Source: RGIG7213 sp045544195 (GTDB lineage Bacteria > Bacillota > Clostridia > Oscillospirales > CAG-272). Taken from it: a DNA stretch of 64,000 bases. The position numbers and the translations under genes were made by a program. Location: the NCBI GenBank assembly GCA_045544195.1, contig JAZPYO010000040.1, forward strand, positions 1 to 64,000, in the 5' to 3' direction. Below are positions 43,040-52,070 of this stretch, piece after piece (the stretch's first letter is position 1; every line of letters starts with the position of its first letter). The notes beneath the pieces are model-generated. The model worked only from the letters and a program-made list of their open reading frames with translations, did not search any database and was not told the origin of the DNA.

Positions 43040-44266
43040 TTAATCTCCTTTTTCGTCCGTTTTTACGGATGTTTCTTCGTTTATTGTATAAAGACCGCCG
43101 GGTACGGCTGAAAGGTAGCCTGCTATTTCAAGCTCAGCCAATCCTATCAGAACATCACCGAGGGTTCTTGTTTTCGTTACAAATTCATCTGCGGTAACGG
43201 GACCTGAACGCAATATACGCTCGTAAAACTCCCTTTGATCGCCCTGCAATTCATCAGCGCGGCTCACATTGACAGGGATCGCCCCGAACTTACCGTTGTT
43301 TCTTCCGTATTCAAAATATCGTTGCTCCTTTGTAAGAAGCTGTGGCGGAATAAAGTATTTCACCTTTGACACTCTGTTCACGCTTATCCGATCGGGATAC
43401 ATAAATTCAAATTCTCCCAGAAGATCGTATCCGTCCACAACTGCTGTAACGCCCTCTTTTATCAGGGAATTGTTTCCCTCTGAGGCAGGATCAACGGGTG
43501 ATCCAGGCACAGAAAACACCTTCTTTTTCTGTTCGAATGCGTGGTTTACCGTAATAAGCGCTCCGCTTCCGATCGGCGCTTCTATAACTGTGACAGCGTG
43601 CGATATTGCACTCATCAATCTGTTTCTTATCGGAAAATTCGACGCCTTTGGCTCTTCTCCGGGCAGAAATTCCGTAATTACCGCACCGTTTGCGGTGATC
43701 TCATCAAATAAAAGTGCGTTTTCGGGCGGATATACGACATCAATACCGCAGCCGAGAACGGCAACGGTCTTTCCGCCTGCATCTATCGCACCCTTGTGGC
43801 ATATGGAATCTATCCCCCGCGCAAAGCCGCTGACAACTACCGCGCCGCCTGCCGCTGCCTGAAACGCCATTCGTCTTGCGGCAAGCGCACCGTCCTTGCT
43901 CATAGCTCTTGTGCCGACAAGCGTAAGAAAAATGCTCGTATCGCTTTTTGGAAGCGTTCCCTTACAAAACAGCACGCACGGGCTTGTCGGTATATCATAA
44001 AGTCCCGCAGGATAGTCCTCATCGCCGTATGAGATGATCCTGATGTTTTTATTTGTACAAAACTCGCATATTTTCGCCGCATAAGACATTGATTTTCCCA
44101 TAACGGCAGAGATCTCGTTTACACGAAAGCCTTCGTTGATATAATCAGTCTTATCGGCGTGATATACATTTTCAGCAGAGCCGAATGCTTCCAAAAGCCG
44201 TTTAGGCATATTGCTGCCCGCTGAATACTTGCACGCCAGCCACACACTGTGTAAAATGCTGCTCAT
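43040..44266 (-). CDS. dprA: DNA-processing protein DprA
   Basis: DprA loads RecA on single-stranded DNA taken up by transformation. The Rossmann-like core shows GTRAMSKDGALAARR, SGFARGIDSICHKGAIDAGGKTVAVLGCGIDVVYP, and SNFPIRNRLMSAIS, with GSGALITVNHAFEQKKKVFSVPG. An N-terminal SAM-like helical part and a C-terminal winged-helix (DUF4431-type, GPVTADEFVTKTRTLGDVLIGLAELE) flank it. The 408-aa length is slightly long. Other competence genes are not in the window. Confidence 0.95.
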   Translation of the reverse strand: MSSILHSVWLACKYSAGSNMPKRLLEAFGSAENVYHADKTDYINEGFRVNEISAVMGKSMSYAAKICEFCTNKNIRIISYGDEDYPAGLYDIPTSPCVLFCKGTLPKSDTSIFLTLVGTRAMSKDGALAARRMAFQAAAGGAVVVSGFARGIDSICHKGAIDAGGKTVAVLGCGIDVVYPPENALLFDEITANGAVITEFLPGEEPKASNFPIRNRLMSAISHAVTVIEAPIGSGALITVNHAFEQKKKVFSVPGSPVDPASEGNNSLIKEGVTAVVDGYDLLGEFEFMYPDRISVNRVSKVKYFIPPQLLTKEQRYFEYGRNNGKFGAIPVNVSRADELQGDQREFYERILRSGPVTADEFVTKTRTLGDVLIGLAELEIAGYLSAVPGGLYTINEETSVKTDEKGD

Positions 44267-44276
44267 CTGTTTGTCC

Positions 44277-45098
44277 TCAACGGAATTTCTTGCTCATCTC
44301 CCACATTATGACCGATGATGCCACAGATGCATTCAGGGATTCTGAATCGGGGCTTATCGGAATGATCACAGAGCCTGAGCAAAGCTCTATTATATCATCA
44401 GGCAAGCCGTTTGCTTCATTACCGATAACAAACGCCGTTTTCTCATTTACAGACACGTTGCAAAGCTCTATACTTTTTCTGTGCAGAGCGGTAGCGTAAA
44501 CGTTAAATCCGTTTTCTCTTAATTGACGCACCGTGCTGCGTGTATCGGCGATCATTATATTCTGTGAAAACGATGCCCCCATAGCTCCCCTTTGAACCTT
44601 AGGTGAATATATGTCTGCGCAGTCGGGCGAAGCTATGATAAGCCCTGTCCCGAATGCGTATGCAGAACGTATCACCGTGCCCATATTTCCGGGATCTCTC
44701 ATACTGTCGAGTATGATAATACCGCCTTTTATCCCGTGACATAATGTATTATTATATATTTTATCTATTTTTTCGGATTTGTCAATACACCCAAATGTGC
44801 AGAGTATTCCCTCCGGCGCTTCTTCGCCGCTGATTTTACGCATAATTTCATTATTTGTTACGATAATTTCAGCGTTTTTGCCAATTATATCTGTTACAGT
44901 AGCAAAATATTCTCTGTTTTTGTTTAAAAACTCTTCGGTTGTAAAAATTTTTCTTGCAGCCATTTTCCGAAGCGAAGCCTCATGCACGAGCTTTTTACCG
45001 CAAACCGAAAATTCGCCGAACAGCTCTCGGTATTTTTTTTGAAGGAGCTTTGATGTATAGACGACTCTCTGGTTATTTTTTGCCGTTATATATTCCAT
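44277..45098 (-). CDS. TrmH-family rRNA/tRNA ribose methyltransferase
   Basis: A SPOUT 2'-O-methyltransferase of the TrmH/RsmB-like group. The N-terminal substrate-binding part (MEYITAKNNQRVVYTSKLL) precedes the catalytic domain with LDSMRDPGNMGTVIRSAYAFGTGLI, VIGNEANGLPDDI and IPISPDSESLNASVASSVIMWE, the three knot motifs. The ATG at 45098 fits the family start; a TTG at 45119 is also open but has no ribosome site. It is the first gene of the 15-gene block and has a promoter upstream. The exact RNA target is unknown. Confidence 0.9.
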   Translation of the reverse strand: MEYITAKNNQRVVYTSKLLQKKYRELFGEFSVCGKKLVHEASLRKMAARKIFTTEEFLNKNREYFATVTDIIGKNAEIIVTNNEIMRKISGEEAPEGILCTFGCIDKSEKIDKIYNNTLCHGIKGGIIILDSMRDPGNMGTVIRSAYAFGTGLIIASPDCADIYSPKVQRGAMGASFSQNIMIADTRSTVRQLRENGFNVYATALHRKSIELCNVSVNEKTAFVIGNEANGLPDDIIELCSGSVIIPISPDSESLNASVASSVIMWEMSKKFR

Positions 45099-45141
45099 AT
45101 TTTGTACCACTCTTTGCAAATGATATTAAAGAATAAGTATT

Positions 45142-45170
45142 ACAATACCACAGGGAATGTTTTTTTTCAA
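45142..45170 (-). promoter_or_regulatory. promoter for the 15-gene block
   Basis: Minus-strand TTGAAA (45165-45170) and TATTGT (45142-45147) with 17-nt spacing, about 40 nt upstream of the first gene. The 250-nt gap to the ABC-F gene holds only the two divergent promoters. Confidence 0.6.
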
Positions 45171-45282
45171 GGCTATAATTTTTTTTTACAATTTGTGCAA
45201 AAATATTTTACCCGATCAATTATTTATAGAGTATATTTTTCTTCTCTTAAGCGAAATATAATGTAAAAAAACGAAAAAACAG

Positions 45283-45311
45283 TTGACTTTTTGTTTGCAC
45301 TATGATACGAT
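45283..45311 (+). promoter_or_regulatory. sigma-A-like promoter for the ABC-F gene
   Basis: TTGACT (45283-45288) and TACGAT (45306-45311), 17-nt spacing, about 55 nt before the start. Confidence 0.6.
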
Positions 45312-45369
45312 GTATATTTGAATAATTATATTAATTTTACAATCAGATATTGTTATAAGGAGATAATCT

Positions 45370-46953
45370 ATGATCTCAACCACAAACGTTTCATTACAGT
45401 ACGGCGGCAGAGTGCTTTTTTCAGGCGCTGACCTTGTATTCACCAAGGGCAACTGCTACGGTATAATCGGTGCTAACGGAGCAGGAAAATCAACATTTTT
45501 GAAAATTTTATCAGGCGAGGTCGAGCCGTCAAGCGGCACAGTAAGCGTGACTCCCGGCGAACGCATCTCGATATTACAGCAGGATCACTTCAAATATGAC
45601 CAATACAGTGTTATACGAACGGTGCTTATGGGCAATCCTGAGCTTTGTGCTATTGCCGACGAAAAGGAAGCCCTTTACTGCAAGGAAGAGATGACCGATG
45701 AGGAGGGTATGCGCTTATGTGAGCTTGAGACCCGTTATGCAGAGCTTGACGGATATTCAGCAGAAAGCGATGCTGAGATACTTCTCAACGGTCTTGGTAT
45801 CCCGAACGATCTTCATTATGCGCAAATGAGCGATCTGAGCGGTGACCAGAAGGTAAAGATACTTCTTGCGCAGGCGCTTTTCGGAAACCCCGATATTCTT
45901 CTGATGGATGAGCCTACAAACCATCTCGATCTGAAAACGATCGCATGGCTTGAGGAATTTCTTATCGATCTTCACAGCGTTGTTATCGTTGTATCGCACG
46001 ACCGTCATTTCTTAAATAACGTTTGTACGCATACAGTCGATGTTGACTTCGGAAAGATAACAATGACTGTCGGCGGATACGATTTCTGGTATGAATACAC
46101 ACAGATACGTCAGCGTCAGATGAAGGAGCAGAACAAAAAAGCAGAGCAAAAGGCGGCAGAGCTTAAGGAATTTATCGCAAGATTCTCTGCAAACGCTTCA
46201 AAATCAAAGCAGGCAACAAGCCGCAAAAAGCTCTTAGACAGTCTTGATTTTGCTGAAATGCCCGTTTCATCAAGAAGATTTCCGTATGTTGCCTTCAAGC
46301 CCGACAGAGAGGCAGGAAAGGATATGCTCACAGTTGAAGGCATAACTGCGACAGTAGGCGGCAACAAGGTATTGGACAATGTCAGTTTTACCCTGCGTCC
46401 GTGTGAAAAGGTTGCCTTCGTCGGCGATCCCGTTTCTGTAACGACGCTTTTCAAGATAATAAGCGGCGTGCTTGAGAGTGAAAGCGGAACGTACAAATGG
46501 GGTGTTACAACATCTCAGGCGTATATGCCGTCTGATAACTCGGAATTTTTCGACGGACACAAGGAGAGCATTATCGATTGGATCAGAAGCTGCAGCAATC
46601 TGACATACGAGGCAGATATACGAAGCTGGCTTGGCAGAATGCTCTTTTCAGGTGATGAAGCTGCAAAAAGCGTTGGAGTTCTCTCAGGCGGTGAGCGTGT
46701 GCGCTGTATGCTTTGCAAAATGATGCTTTCAGGAGCAAACGTTCTCATATTTGACGAGCCTACGAACCATCTCGACCTGGAATCTATCGCAGCGCTCAAT
46801 GACGGGCTTATAAAATTCCCTCAGACCATCCTCTTTTCATCGCATGACCACCAATTTGTTCAAACGATCGCAAACAGAATAATCAACGTAACACCCGGAC
46901 AGTTTTACGATAAAGTTACAACATACGACGAGTATGCTGAAGAAAGATTATAA
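45370..46953 (+). CDS. ABC-F family ATPase with degenerate second P-loop
   Basis: A soluble twin-ABC protein (527 aa) of the ABC-F group, which act on ribosomes (translation factors and antibiotic resistance). NBD1: Walker A GANGAGKST at about 36, signature LSGDQ, Walker B ILLMDEPTNHLDL. A linker rich in K/E follows (KKAEQKAAELKEFIARF). NBD2: the Walker A position reads GDPVSVTT near residue 355, lacking the Gly-Lys-Ser/Thr core, while the signature LSGGE and Walker B VLIFDEPTNHLDL are intact. The size and the no-arm linker recall the YkpA group; an antibiotic-resistance role is not shown. Confidence 0.93.
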   Translation: MISTTNVSLQYGGRVLFSGADLVFTKGNCYGIIGANGAGKSTFLKILSGEVEPSSGTVSVTPGERISILQQDHFKYDQYSVIRTVLMGNPELCAIADEKEALYCKEEMTDEEGMRLCELETRYAELDGYSAESDAEILLNGLGIPNDLHYAQMSDLSGDQKVKILLAQALFGNPDILLMDEPTNHLDLKTIAWLEEFLIDLHSVVIVVSHDRHFLNNVCTHTVDVDFGKITMTVGGYDFWYEYTQIRQRQMKEQNKKAEQKAAELKEFIARFSANASKSKQATSRKKLLDSLDFAEMPVSSRRFPYVAFKPDREAGKDMLTVEGITATVGGNKVLDNVSFTLRPCEKVAFVGDPVSVTTLFKIISGVLESESGTYKWGVTTSQAYMPSDNSEFFDGHKESIIDWIRSCSNLTYEADIRSWLGRMLFSGDEAAKSVGVLSGGERVRCMLCKMMLSGANVLIFDEPTNHLDLESIAALNDGLIKFPQTILFSSHDHQFVQTIANRIINVTPGQFYDKVTTYDEYAEERL

Positions 46954-46996
46954 TCGAAACCAATATCCATAATATTACTTTTTTTCGTCAAAAGTA

Positions 46997-47025
46997 TTGA
47001 CTATTGAGCGTTTTTGTGTTATAAA
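46997..47025 (+). promoter_or_regulatory. sigma-A-like promoter
   Basis: TTGACT (46997-47002) and TATAAA (47020-47025), 17-nt spacing, upstream of the unknown membrane protein. Confidence 0.7.
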
Positions 47026-47078
47026 TATTATGTATGCATCTGGTTTTTGGACACACTTATTTACATTAGGAGTTAAGA

Positions 47079-47897
47079 ATGGATACAAAATCATTTAGTT
47101 CCCTGGCAGAAAACATAATTTCTTTAGAGGTTGTAAAGGCAGTTCACATCAATATTATGGAATTTCTCAAAGACGAAATGACTGTCAGTACACCCGAAAA
47201 AAGCAAGTATCGCGAGCCTCGTTTATCTGATTTTTACCGCAGGTCAAATAAAAAGCTGGCATTTATTCTTCCTGTCGCCGGATTTATCATCGGTGCGGCG
47301 GCGGCTCTTGCGTTCCTTATATTTGGCAAATACGATCCGTCCGCATTGCAAATGAGCGAAAACATCTTCAAGCCCGCCGTCTTTCTTTTGGTCTCATTGC
47401 TTGGCGCGGCATTAGGCTATGGGGCATATTTTTACTACGTTTATCAGCGGAAGATCACCGCAAAAAAGAAATTCAAAAATGCACTCGATGCTTATTACGC
47501 ATCCTTCACAAAGGAAAATCACACTTCGGCTTCTCAGTCGGCAAAGGCGCGTACTATCGGAGCCTGCCTTGAAAAGCTGCTCATTACCGAAAGTGCATCA
47601 AGAGAGGCTTTGATGGTCCTGTACAATAAGTCTTCTCTTCCTTTCGGCGCAAGAAACGCCCGCTCCATATGCGTTGCGCTTGAGCAATGTGCAGAAAGAG
47701 GAAGCGTTGGCGAGCGTTCCATATTGGCAGAGTTGTCAGAGGACGATACATACATTTGCGGAAAATACGAAGAATATTTGTCGATGATCGACTCCACAAC
47801 AAGATCGCTCAAAAACAGCTTCAGAAATACAGGCACTGCGAGCGAGATAGAAAAATACACCGAAGGATGTATGAAAATAATTTCTCAGATATCATAA
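47079..47897 (+). CDS. hypothetical membrane protein with two TM helices
   Basis: A 272-aa protein I do not recognise. Two hydrophobic helices (about residues 62-83 and 95-120) form a hairpin with a short extracellular turn; both the 60-residue N-terminus and the 150-residue C-terminus are then predicted inside by positive charges (YRRSNKK, YQRKITAKKKFK). The C-terminal part is helical with few aromatic residues. It has its own promoter and a shared terminator, so it is transcribed alone. AGGAG is the ribosome site. No motif suggests a function. Confidence 0.75.
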   Translation: MDTKSFSSLAENIISLEVVKAVHINIMEFLKDEMTVSTPEKSKYREPRLSDFYRRSNKKLAFILPVAGFIIGAAAALAFLIFGKYDPSALQMSENIFKPAVFLLVSLLGAALGYGAYFYYVYQRKITAKKKFKNALDAYYASFTKENHTSASQSAKARTIGACLEKLLITESASREALMVLYNKSSLPFGARNARSICVALEQCAERGSVGERSILAELSEDDTYICGKYEEYLSMIDSTTRSLKNSFRNTGTASEIEKYTEGCMKIISQIS

Positions 47898-47923
47898 GCA
47901 TATTTTCGGCGTAATATTAAAAC

Positions 47924-47956
47924 AAACGGTGACTCGCATTGAGTCACCGTTTTTGT
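47924..47956. terminator. bidirectional intrinsic terminator
   Basis: AACGGTGACTC pairs with GAGTCACCGTT around GCATT; T5 follows on the plus side, and on the minus side the stem is followed by TGTTTTAA. It separates the unknown membrane gene from the convergent BlaR1-like gene. Confidence 0.92.
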
Positions 47957-47967
47957 ATCATATATAT

Positions 47968-50031
47968 TCAATTATCATATCGTTCAAAGGGGATTTTCTG
48001 CAAAGCGCCCGCATCGTCACTGTATAAATAAACTTCTCCGTCATCAGAAGATCGAATATCAAAGTCGATATATTCCGTTAGTATCAGATCTTCTACGTAA
48101 TACCCGACTGCGTTATTCCCCGCCTGACCTTCATACGAGCTCATATATAAGCTGTATCCTGCAGGCTTATCTGTCGTTTTGCATTGGCACACATCGTAAT
48201 TCTTTATATCATTGTACGAATAGCGATAAGTGTAAGTTCCCATGACGTCCGTATCCGTGTCTTTTGAGGTATGTACGGAATAATCATCGAATAAAACTCT
48301 CTCAGCGAACCTTGCTTCCACACTGTATCCCTGATACACAACGTCAAATTTACCGTTGCCAAATACAGACGGAATAACACCTTGAATATCCTTTTCCTGC
48401 AAAGGCACAGCATCTCCGTTATCTGATGAAGTGCAGAGCGTTTTGTTCATAACCTCAAGAATATCGGCAAGCGTGTAGCCTGCAAGCTCTCCTTTTGCGT
48501 AATATGAAAGAAATTCGTTCGTTGTAAAGAATTTTTTATTGACCGTATCATAGTGATAAATATCGTAGGCAACGCCCTGACCGCCCGTATAAAGCGCCCC
48601 TCTGTGATTGACGATATAAACCGTCACCACATCGCCTGTCGTGATCGCTTGCCAAGTTACATCGGCGTAATAAATATCATTAATTCCTTGAGCGCTTTTC
48701 TTCAAATGCTCTCCGAACTCCTCGCTGTACTTGTTTACTATATCGGTATTCCATTTTTTACTTGCGGCGGAGTTGTCACTTATTTGCGGCAGATGTATGT
48801 GAAAATCGAATACATCACCGTCATAGCCGTTAACGGTATATTTTACCGTGTACCCCTCATAAACCAAGCTGTTATCGGCATTTTCGTTAATATAATCGTC
48901 AAAAACGGAGCTTACCGTGTCAACAGTATCTTTCTTTTCGTCCGTTGTTTCTTCCGAGCTTGTATCTTCGACGGTATTTGTTGTTTTTGTATCATCCGTT
49001 CCTGTTTCTTTTTCATTCAGCGAGCCGAACGAGCAACCAACCGCACTTAATGCAAGAGCTACGGCAAAAGCAAGGCAAATATATCTTTTCTTACGCTTTG
49101 ACGTCAGCATAACGATCCTCTCCTTCATAGGTGCGCTGCCAAATCCGACAGAGTATATATGCTTTTGCGGAATAGTATCTATAAGAATGCTTGCGTATTT
49201 AATACGGTCTTTGTCATCAAGTCCTGATGAAACAGAGTCATCGCACGCAAGCTCCGCATCACGCTTTGATATAACTGATGATATCCATACAAGCGGATTC
49301 CACCAGAACACGATAAGCGCAAGCGCTCTTACGAAAGACCATATATGGTCACCGTGGCGAATATGGAAATATTCGTGTGTGATAATAAGCTCTTCAGACT
49401 CGCTTTTTGCCGTTTTCGGTGTAATATAGATAGAGGGTATGAGCCCTGCAATGCACGGAACATCTGCGCTTTTTGAAATATATACCCTTGTACCGTGAAT
49501 ATTTTTATAGAACTCACGGCTTTTAAAAAGCCGTCTGTTGTAGCATGCGGTTATAAATATTATCCAAAAAGCAACGATAACAGCGCCAACGAGCCAAACA
49601 AGATAAACTATTTGGATCGGTGTCAGCGAAAATGTTTTTTCTTGTGTCTGAACGGACGTTGACGGTGTTTCGGGAGTTGAAGGCACGGTAGGAGTAAGCG
49701 GAGCTGTCGGTATTTCGGGCGTTTGGTTTTGCAAATTACCGATCGGTCTTTTGATAGGATCAGGCATCTGTGTACCGTTATTCTGAAGCGTATTATCAAT
49801 TCGCTGACCGTCTGTGTTATTTTCAGTTTGCAGAGCTTGATGCATCTCGTTTTTAAGAAATTCAGGAACGGTGACTCCGACTTCAAACAGCGTTACCGGA
49901 ATTACCATTCTTATAACAACAACGAGCCAGAGTGCATATATCACCCTTGGAGATACCGTTTTACGAAAAACGGCACGTATGATGAGAACCGCTACAATAA
50001 GCAGCGATAATGACAAAAGATATTCTATCAT
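47968..50031 (-). CDS. BlaR1/MecR1-like M56 membrane metalloprotease with unusual sensor domain
   Basis: A 687-aa membrane protein. The N-terminal M56 part contains several TM helices, with HEYFH in ITHEYFHIRHGDH near residue 219 as the zinc site, and the matching ELACDDSV. A Pro/Thr-rich loop (about 80-130) lies between TM helices. One more TM (ICLAFAVALALSAVGC, near 315) leads to a Ser/Thr/Asp-rich linker and an extracellular domain of about 300 aa. This domain lacks the SxxK and KTG penicillin-binding motifs of BlaR1; it has VYIVNHRGALYTGGQGVAYD, resembling DUF3298/DUF4163-type sensor sheets. It probably cleaves the BlaI-like repressor directly upstream. The inducer is unknown. Confidence 0.85.
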   Translation of the reverse strand: MIEYLLSLSLLIVAVLIIRAVFRKTVSPRVIYALWLVVVIRMVIPVTLFEVGVTVPEFLKNEMHQALQTENNTDGQRIDNTLQNNGTQMPDPIKRPIGNLQNQTPEIPTAPLTPTVPSTPETPSTSVQTQEKTFSLTPIQIVYLVWLVGAVIVAFWIIFITACYNRRLFKSREFYKNIHGTRVYISKSADVPCIAGLIPSIYITPKTAKSESEELIITHEYFHIRHGDHIWSFVRALALIVFWWNPLVWISSVISKRDAELACDDSVSSGLDDKDRIKYASILIDTIPQKHIYSVGFGSAPMKERIVMLTSKRKKRYICLAFAVALALSAVGCSFGSLNEKETGTDDTKTTNTVEDTSSEETTDEKKDTVDTVSSVFDDYINENADNSLVYEGYTVKYTVNGYDGDVFDFHIHLPQISDNSAASKKWNTDIVNKYSEEFGEHLKKSAQGINDIYYADVTWQAITTGDVVTVYIVNHRGALYTGGQGVAYDIYHYDTVNKKFFTTNEFLSYYAKGELAGYTLADILEVMNKTLCTSSDNGDAVPLQEKDIQGVIPSVFGNGKFDVVYQGYSVEARFAERVLFDDYSVHTSKDTDTDVMGTYTYRYSYNDIKNYDVCQCKTTDKPAGYSLYMSSYEGQAGNNAVGYYVEDLILTEYIDFDIRSSDDGEVYLYSDDAGALQKIPFERYDN

Positions 50032-50034
50032 AGC

Positions 50035-50418
50035 TTACTCTTTTTTCTCCTTCTCCGCATCATCAAGTATCTGACGAAGCTCCGCAATGTCCTTTTCGGA
50101 TAATTTTTTTCTTTCGGTAAGCGCCGAAAACAACATTCTGACACTTCCGTCATATACACGGCTCAAAAACGACTCTGTTTCCTTAGGTGCAATATCATCA
50201 CGTTTTACCGTCGGATAATATCTCTGCGGTTTGATGCTGTTGTCGATCGAAACAGCTCCCTTTTCACATAAGCGTTTAAGCATAACGTGGATCGTCGGGC
50301 GTGACCATCCCGTTTCTTTTTCAAGTGCATCTGTAATTTCACGAAGCGAAAGCGAAGATTCCGCCCACAAAAGCTTCATTATCTTCCATTCGCCTTCTGA
50401 TAACGTAATATTGTCCAT
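50035..50418 (-). CDS. BlaI/MecI-family transcriptional repressor
   Basis: A winged-helix repressor of about 127 aa. The family pattern is LSEGEWKIMKLLWAESSLSLREITDALEKETGWSRPTIHVMLKRLCEKGAV, followed by a dimer region. The start ATG at 50418 is preferred to 50430 because the GGAGG immediately upstream would lie inside the longer frame. It stands 3 nt before the M56 gene. Two operator-like sites sit over its promoter, so autoregulation by this protein is likely, with the M56 protein relieving it. Confidence 0.93.
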   Translation of the reverse strand: MDNITLSEGEWKIMKLLWAESSLSLREITDALEKETGWSRPTIHVMLKRLCEKGAVSIDNSIKPQRYYPTVKRDDIAPKETESFLSRVYDGSVRMLFSALTERKKLSEKDIAELRQILDDAEKEKKE

Positions 50419-50431
50419 ATAGTCCTCCATT

Positions 50432-50449
50432 TGTCGACATTTGTTTACT
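50432..50449 (-). promoter_or_regulatory. BlaI-type operator, site 2 (downstream)
   Basis: TGTCGACATTTGTTTACT shares the GACATTTGT core with the site at 50471. It lies between the -10 box and the ribosome site of the repressor gene. Confidence 0.6.
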
Positions 50450-50457
50450 GTGCTTCA

Positions 50458-50486
50458 AATATATCACGAGTGTAGACATTTGTCAA
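50458..50486 (-). promoter_or_regulatory. sigma-A promoter for the BlaI-like/M56 operon
   Basis: Minus-strand TTGACA (50481-50486) and TATATT (50458-50463), spacing 17. The operator at 50471 overlaps its -35 and spacer. Confidence 0.8.
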
Positions 50487-50488
50487 CA
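50471..50488 (-). promoter_or_regulatory. BlaI-type operator, site 1 (over the promoter)
   Basis: TGTAGACATTTGTCAACA is a near-dyad with GAC...GTC arms, as in BlaI/CopY-type TACA/TGTA boxes. Position over the -35 box fits repression by blocking polymerase. Confidence 0.7.
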
Positions 50489-50566
50489 CATATAATGTAC
50501 AATTTACAAATTATTCATCAAGTGCGGAACAGGCAGAAACCGCTCCGTCATCTCAATGTACAAGTA

Positions 50567-50602
50567 AAACGTCCCGCAGAGATCATTCTGCAGGACGTTT
50601 TT
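50567..50602 (-). terminator. terminator after the SNF transporter
   Basis: AAACGTCCTGCAGA and TCTGCGGGACGTTT pair with a GC-rich stem around ATGATC. The minus-side T-run is short (TTTTACTTG), so strength is uncertain. Confidence 0.6.
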
Positions 50603-50606
50603 GATA

Positions 50607-51962
50607 TTATATTTTCATAATTCCGAATGCATCAAGAACCGACGATATCAATATAAGAACTATACATACAGGTGCTATATATTTTATTACAACCGTAAAA
50701 AGCGCCTTACTTTTGAATTTTCCGCCTATTTCCGCTTCCTCGATCACCGATTTTGGCTTTATGAAATAGCCGATGAATATACACGTTGCCAAAGCAACGA
50801 TGGGCATAATAACGCTGTTGCTTGCAAAATCAAAGAACGTAAGAAAGTCCATATTGAGTATTTTTATACCGTTCCAGATCCCGTTTCCGAGCGACGAGGG
50901 TATACCGAGCAAAAGACATATCGCGATCACCGCAATACACGCTGTGCGTCTTTTGATCTTGAATTTATCGGTGAATATCGAAACTATCGTTTCCATAAGC
51001 GATATTGACGATGTAAGTGCCGCAAAGAAAACAAGCAAAAAGAACAGTATACCGACAAATGTGCCGCCCGTTATCGTATCAAAGACCTTGGGCAAGGTTA
51101 CGAACATAAGCCCCGGGCCCTTTCCAAGTGCTTCGGGATCACCTGCCGAAAAAGCAAACACCGCAGGAATTACCATAAGACCTGCAAGAAATGCTATACC
51201 TGTATCGAACACCTCTATCTGTCTGACAGATGATTCAAGGCAAACATCTTTTTTCATATACGAGCCGTACGTTATCATAATACCCATAGACAGCGACATT
51301 GAATAGAAAAGCTGTCCCATAGCCGCAAGCACCGTTGTTGCCGAGAAGTTTGAAAAATCGGGCTTTATGTAATATATAACGCCTTGCCACGCGCCATCGA
51401 GCGTAACTGTATATATTGCAATGATTACCGTGAGTACGACGAGTACAGGCATCATTATTTTACTTACCTTTTCAATACCCTTTTCAACTCCGAAGAAAAC
51501 TACCACCGCAGTAAGCGCAAGGTACAGTAAAAACCAGCCGATAGGCTCCAGCGGATCGGCGATAAACGAATCAAAATAATTATCAAGCGCCGCGCTGTGT
51601 CCTGCTCCTGTAATAAAAACGGTAAAATATTTCATTACCCAACCGCCTATTACGCAATAGTACGGTAAAATTATTATCGGAACAAGCGATGCGATATAAC
51701 CCACAAATGAAAACCTTTTATCAAGAGCCTTGTATGCTCCTATTGCGGAAAGTCCTGTTTTTCTTCCTATTGCGATCTCAGCTACCATAAGCGTAAAGCC
51801 AAATGTTACAGCGAGAATTATGTACGTCAACAGGAATATTCCTCCGCCGTATTTTGCCGCAAGGTAAGGGAAACGCCATATATTGCCGAGTCCTACGGCG
51901 GAGCCTGCGGCCGCAAGCACAAACCCGAGCTTGCCTGTAAAGCTGCTTCTGTTTTTAGACAT
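50607..51962 (-). CDS. sodium:neurotransmitter symporter family transporter (SNF/NSS)
   Basis: A 451-aa transporter with about 11-12 TM helices. The N-terminal family block GFVLAAAGSAVGLGNIWRFPYLAAKYGGG carries TM1 with the substrate and Na+ site. LeuT-fold relatives in bacteria move amino acids with sodium; the substrate cannot be told. ATG at 51962 is chosen since AGGAGG stands 7 nt before it. A promoter (TTGCCT-N16-TATAAT) may lie upstream. It is alone, convergent with nothing on its side of the terminator. Confidence 0.93.
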   Translation of the reverse strand: MSKNRSSFTGKLGFVLAAAGSAVGLGNIWRFPYLAAKYGGGIFLLTYIILAVTFGFTLMVAEIAIGRKTGLSAIGAYKALDKRFSFVGYIASLVPIIILPYYCVIGGWVMKYFTVFITGAGHSAALDNYFDSFIADPLEPIGWFLLYLALTAVVVFFGVEKGIEKVSKIMMPVLVVLTVIIAIYTVTLDGAWQGVIYYIKPDFSNFSATTVLAAMGQLFYSMSLSMGIMITYGSYMKKDVCLESSVRQIEVFDTGIAFLAGLMVIPAVFAFSAGDPEALGKGPGLMFVTLPKVFDTITGGTFVGILFFLLVFFAALTSSISLMETIVSIFTDKFKIKRRTACIAVIAICLLLGIPSSLGNGIWNGIKILNMDFLTFFDFASNSVIMPIVALATCIFIGYFIKPKSVIEEAEIGGKFKSKALFTVVIKYIAPVCIVLILISSVLDAFGIMKI

Positions 51963-52070
51963 CAAATATCCTCCTTTTGATCTTCAGTAAAGTCAAAAGT
52001 ATATTATACACATTTTTTTAAAAAAGGCAATAGGAACAGACAATTTTTTTCATCCGATCCGCTATACCTC

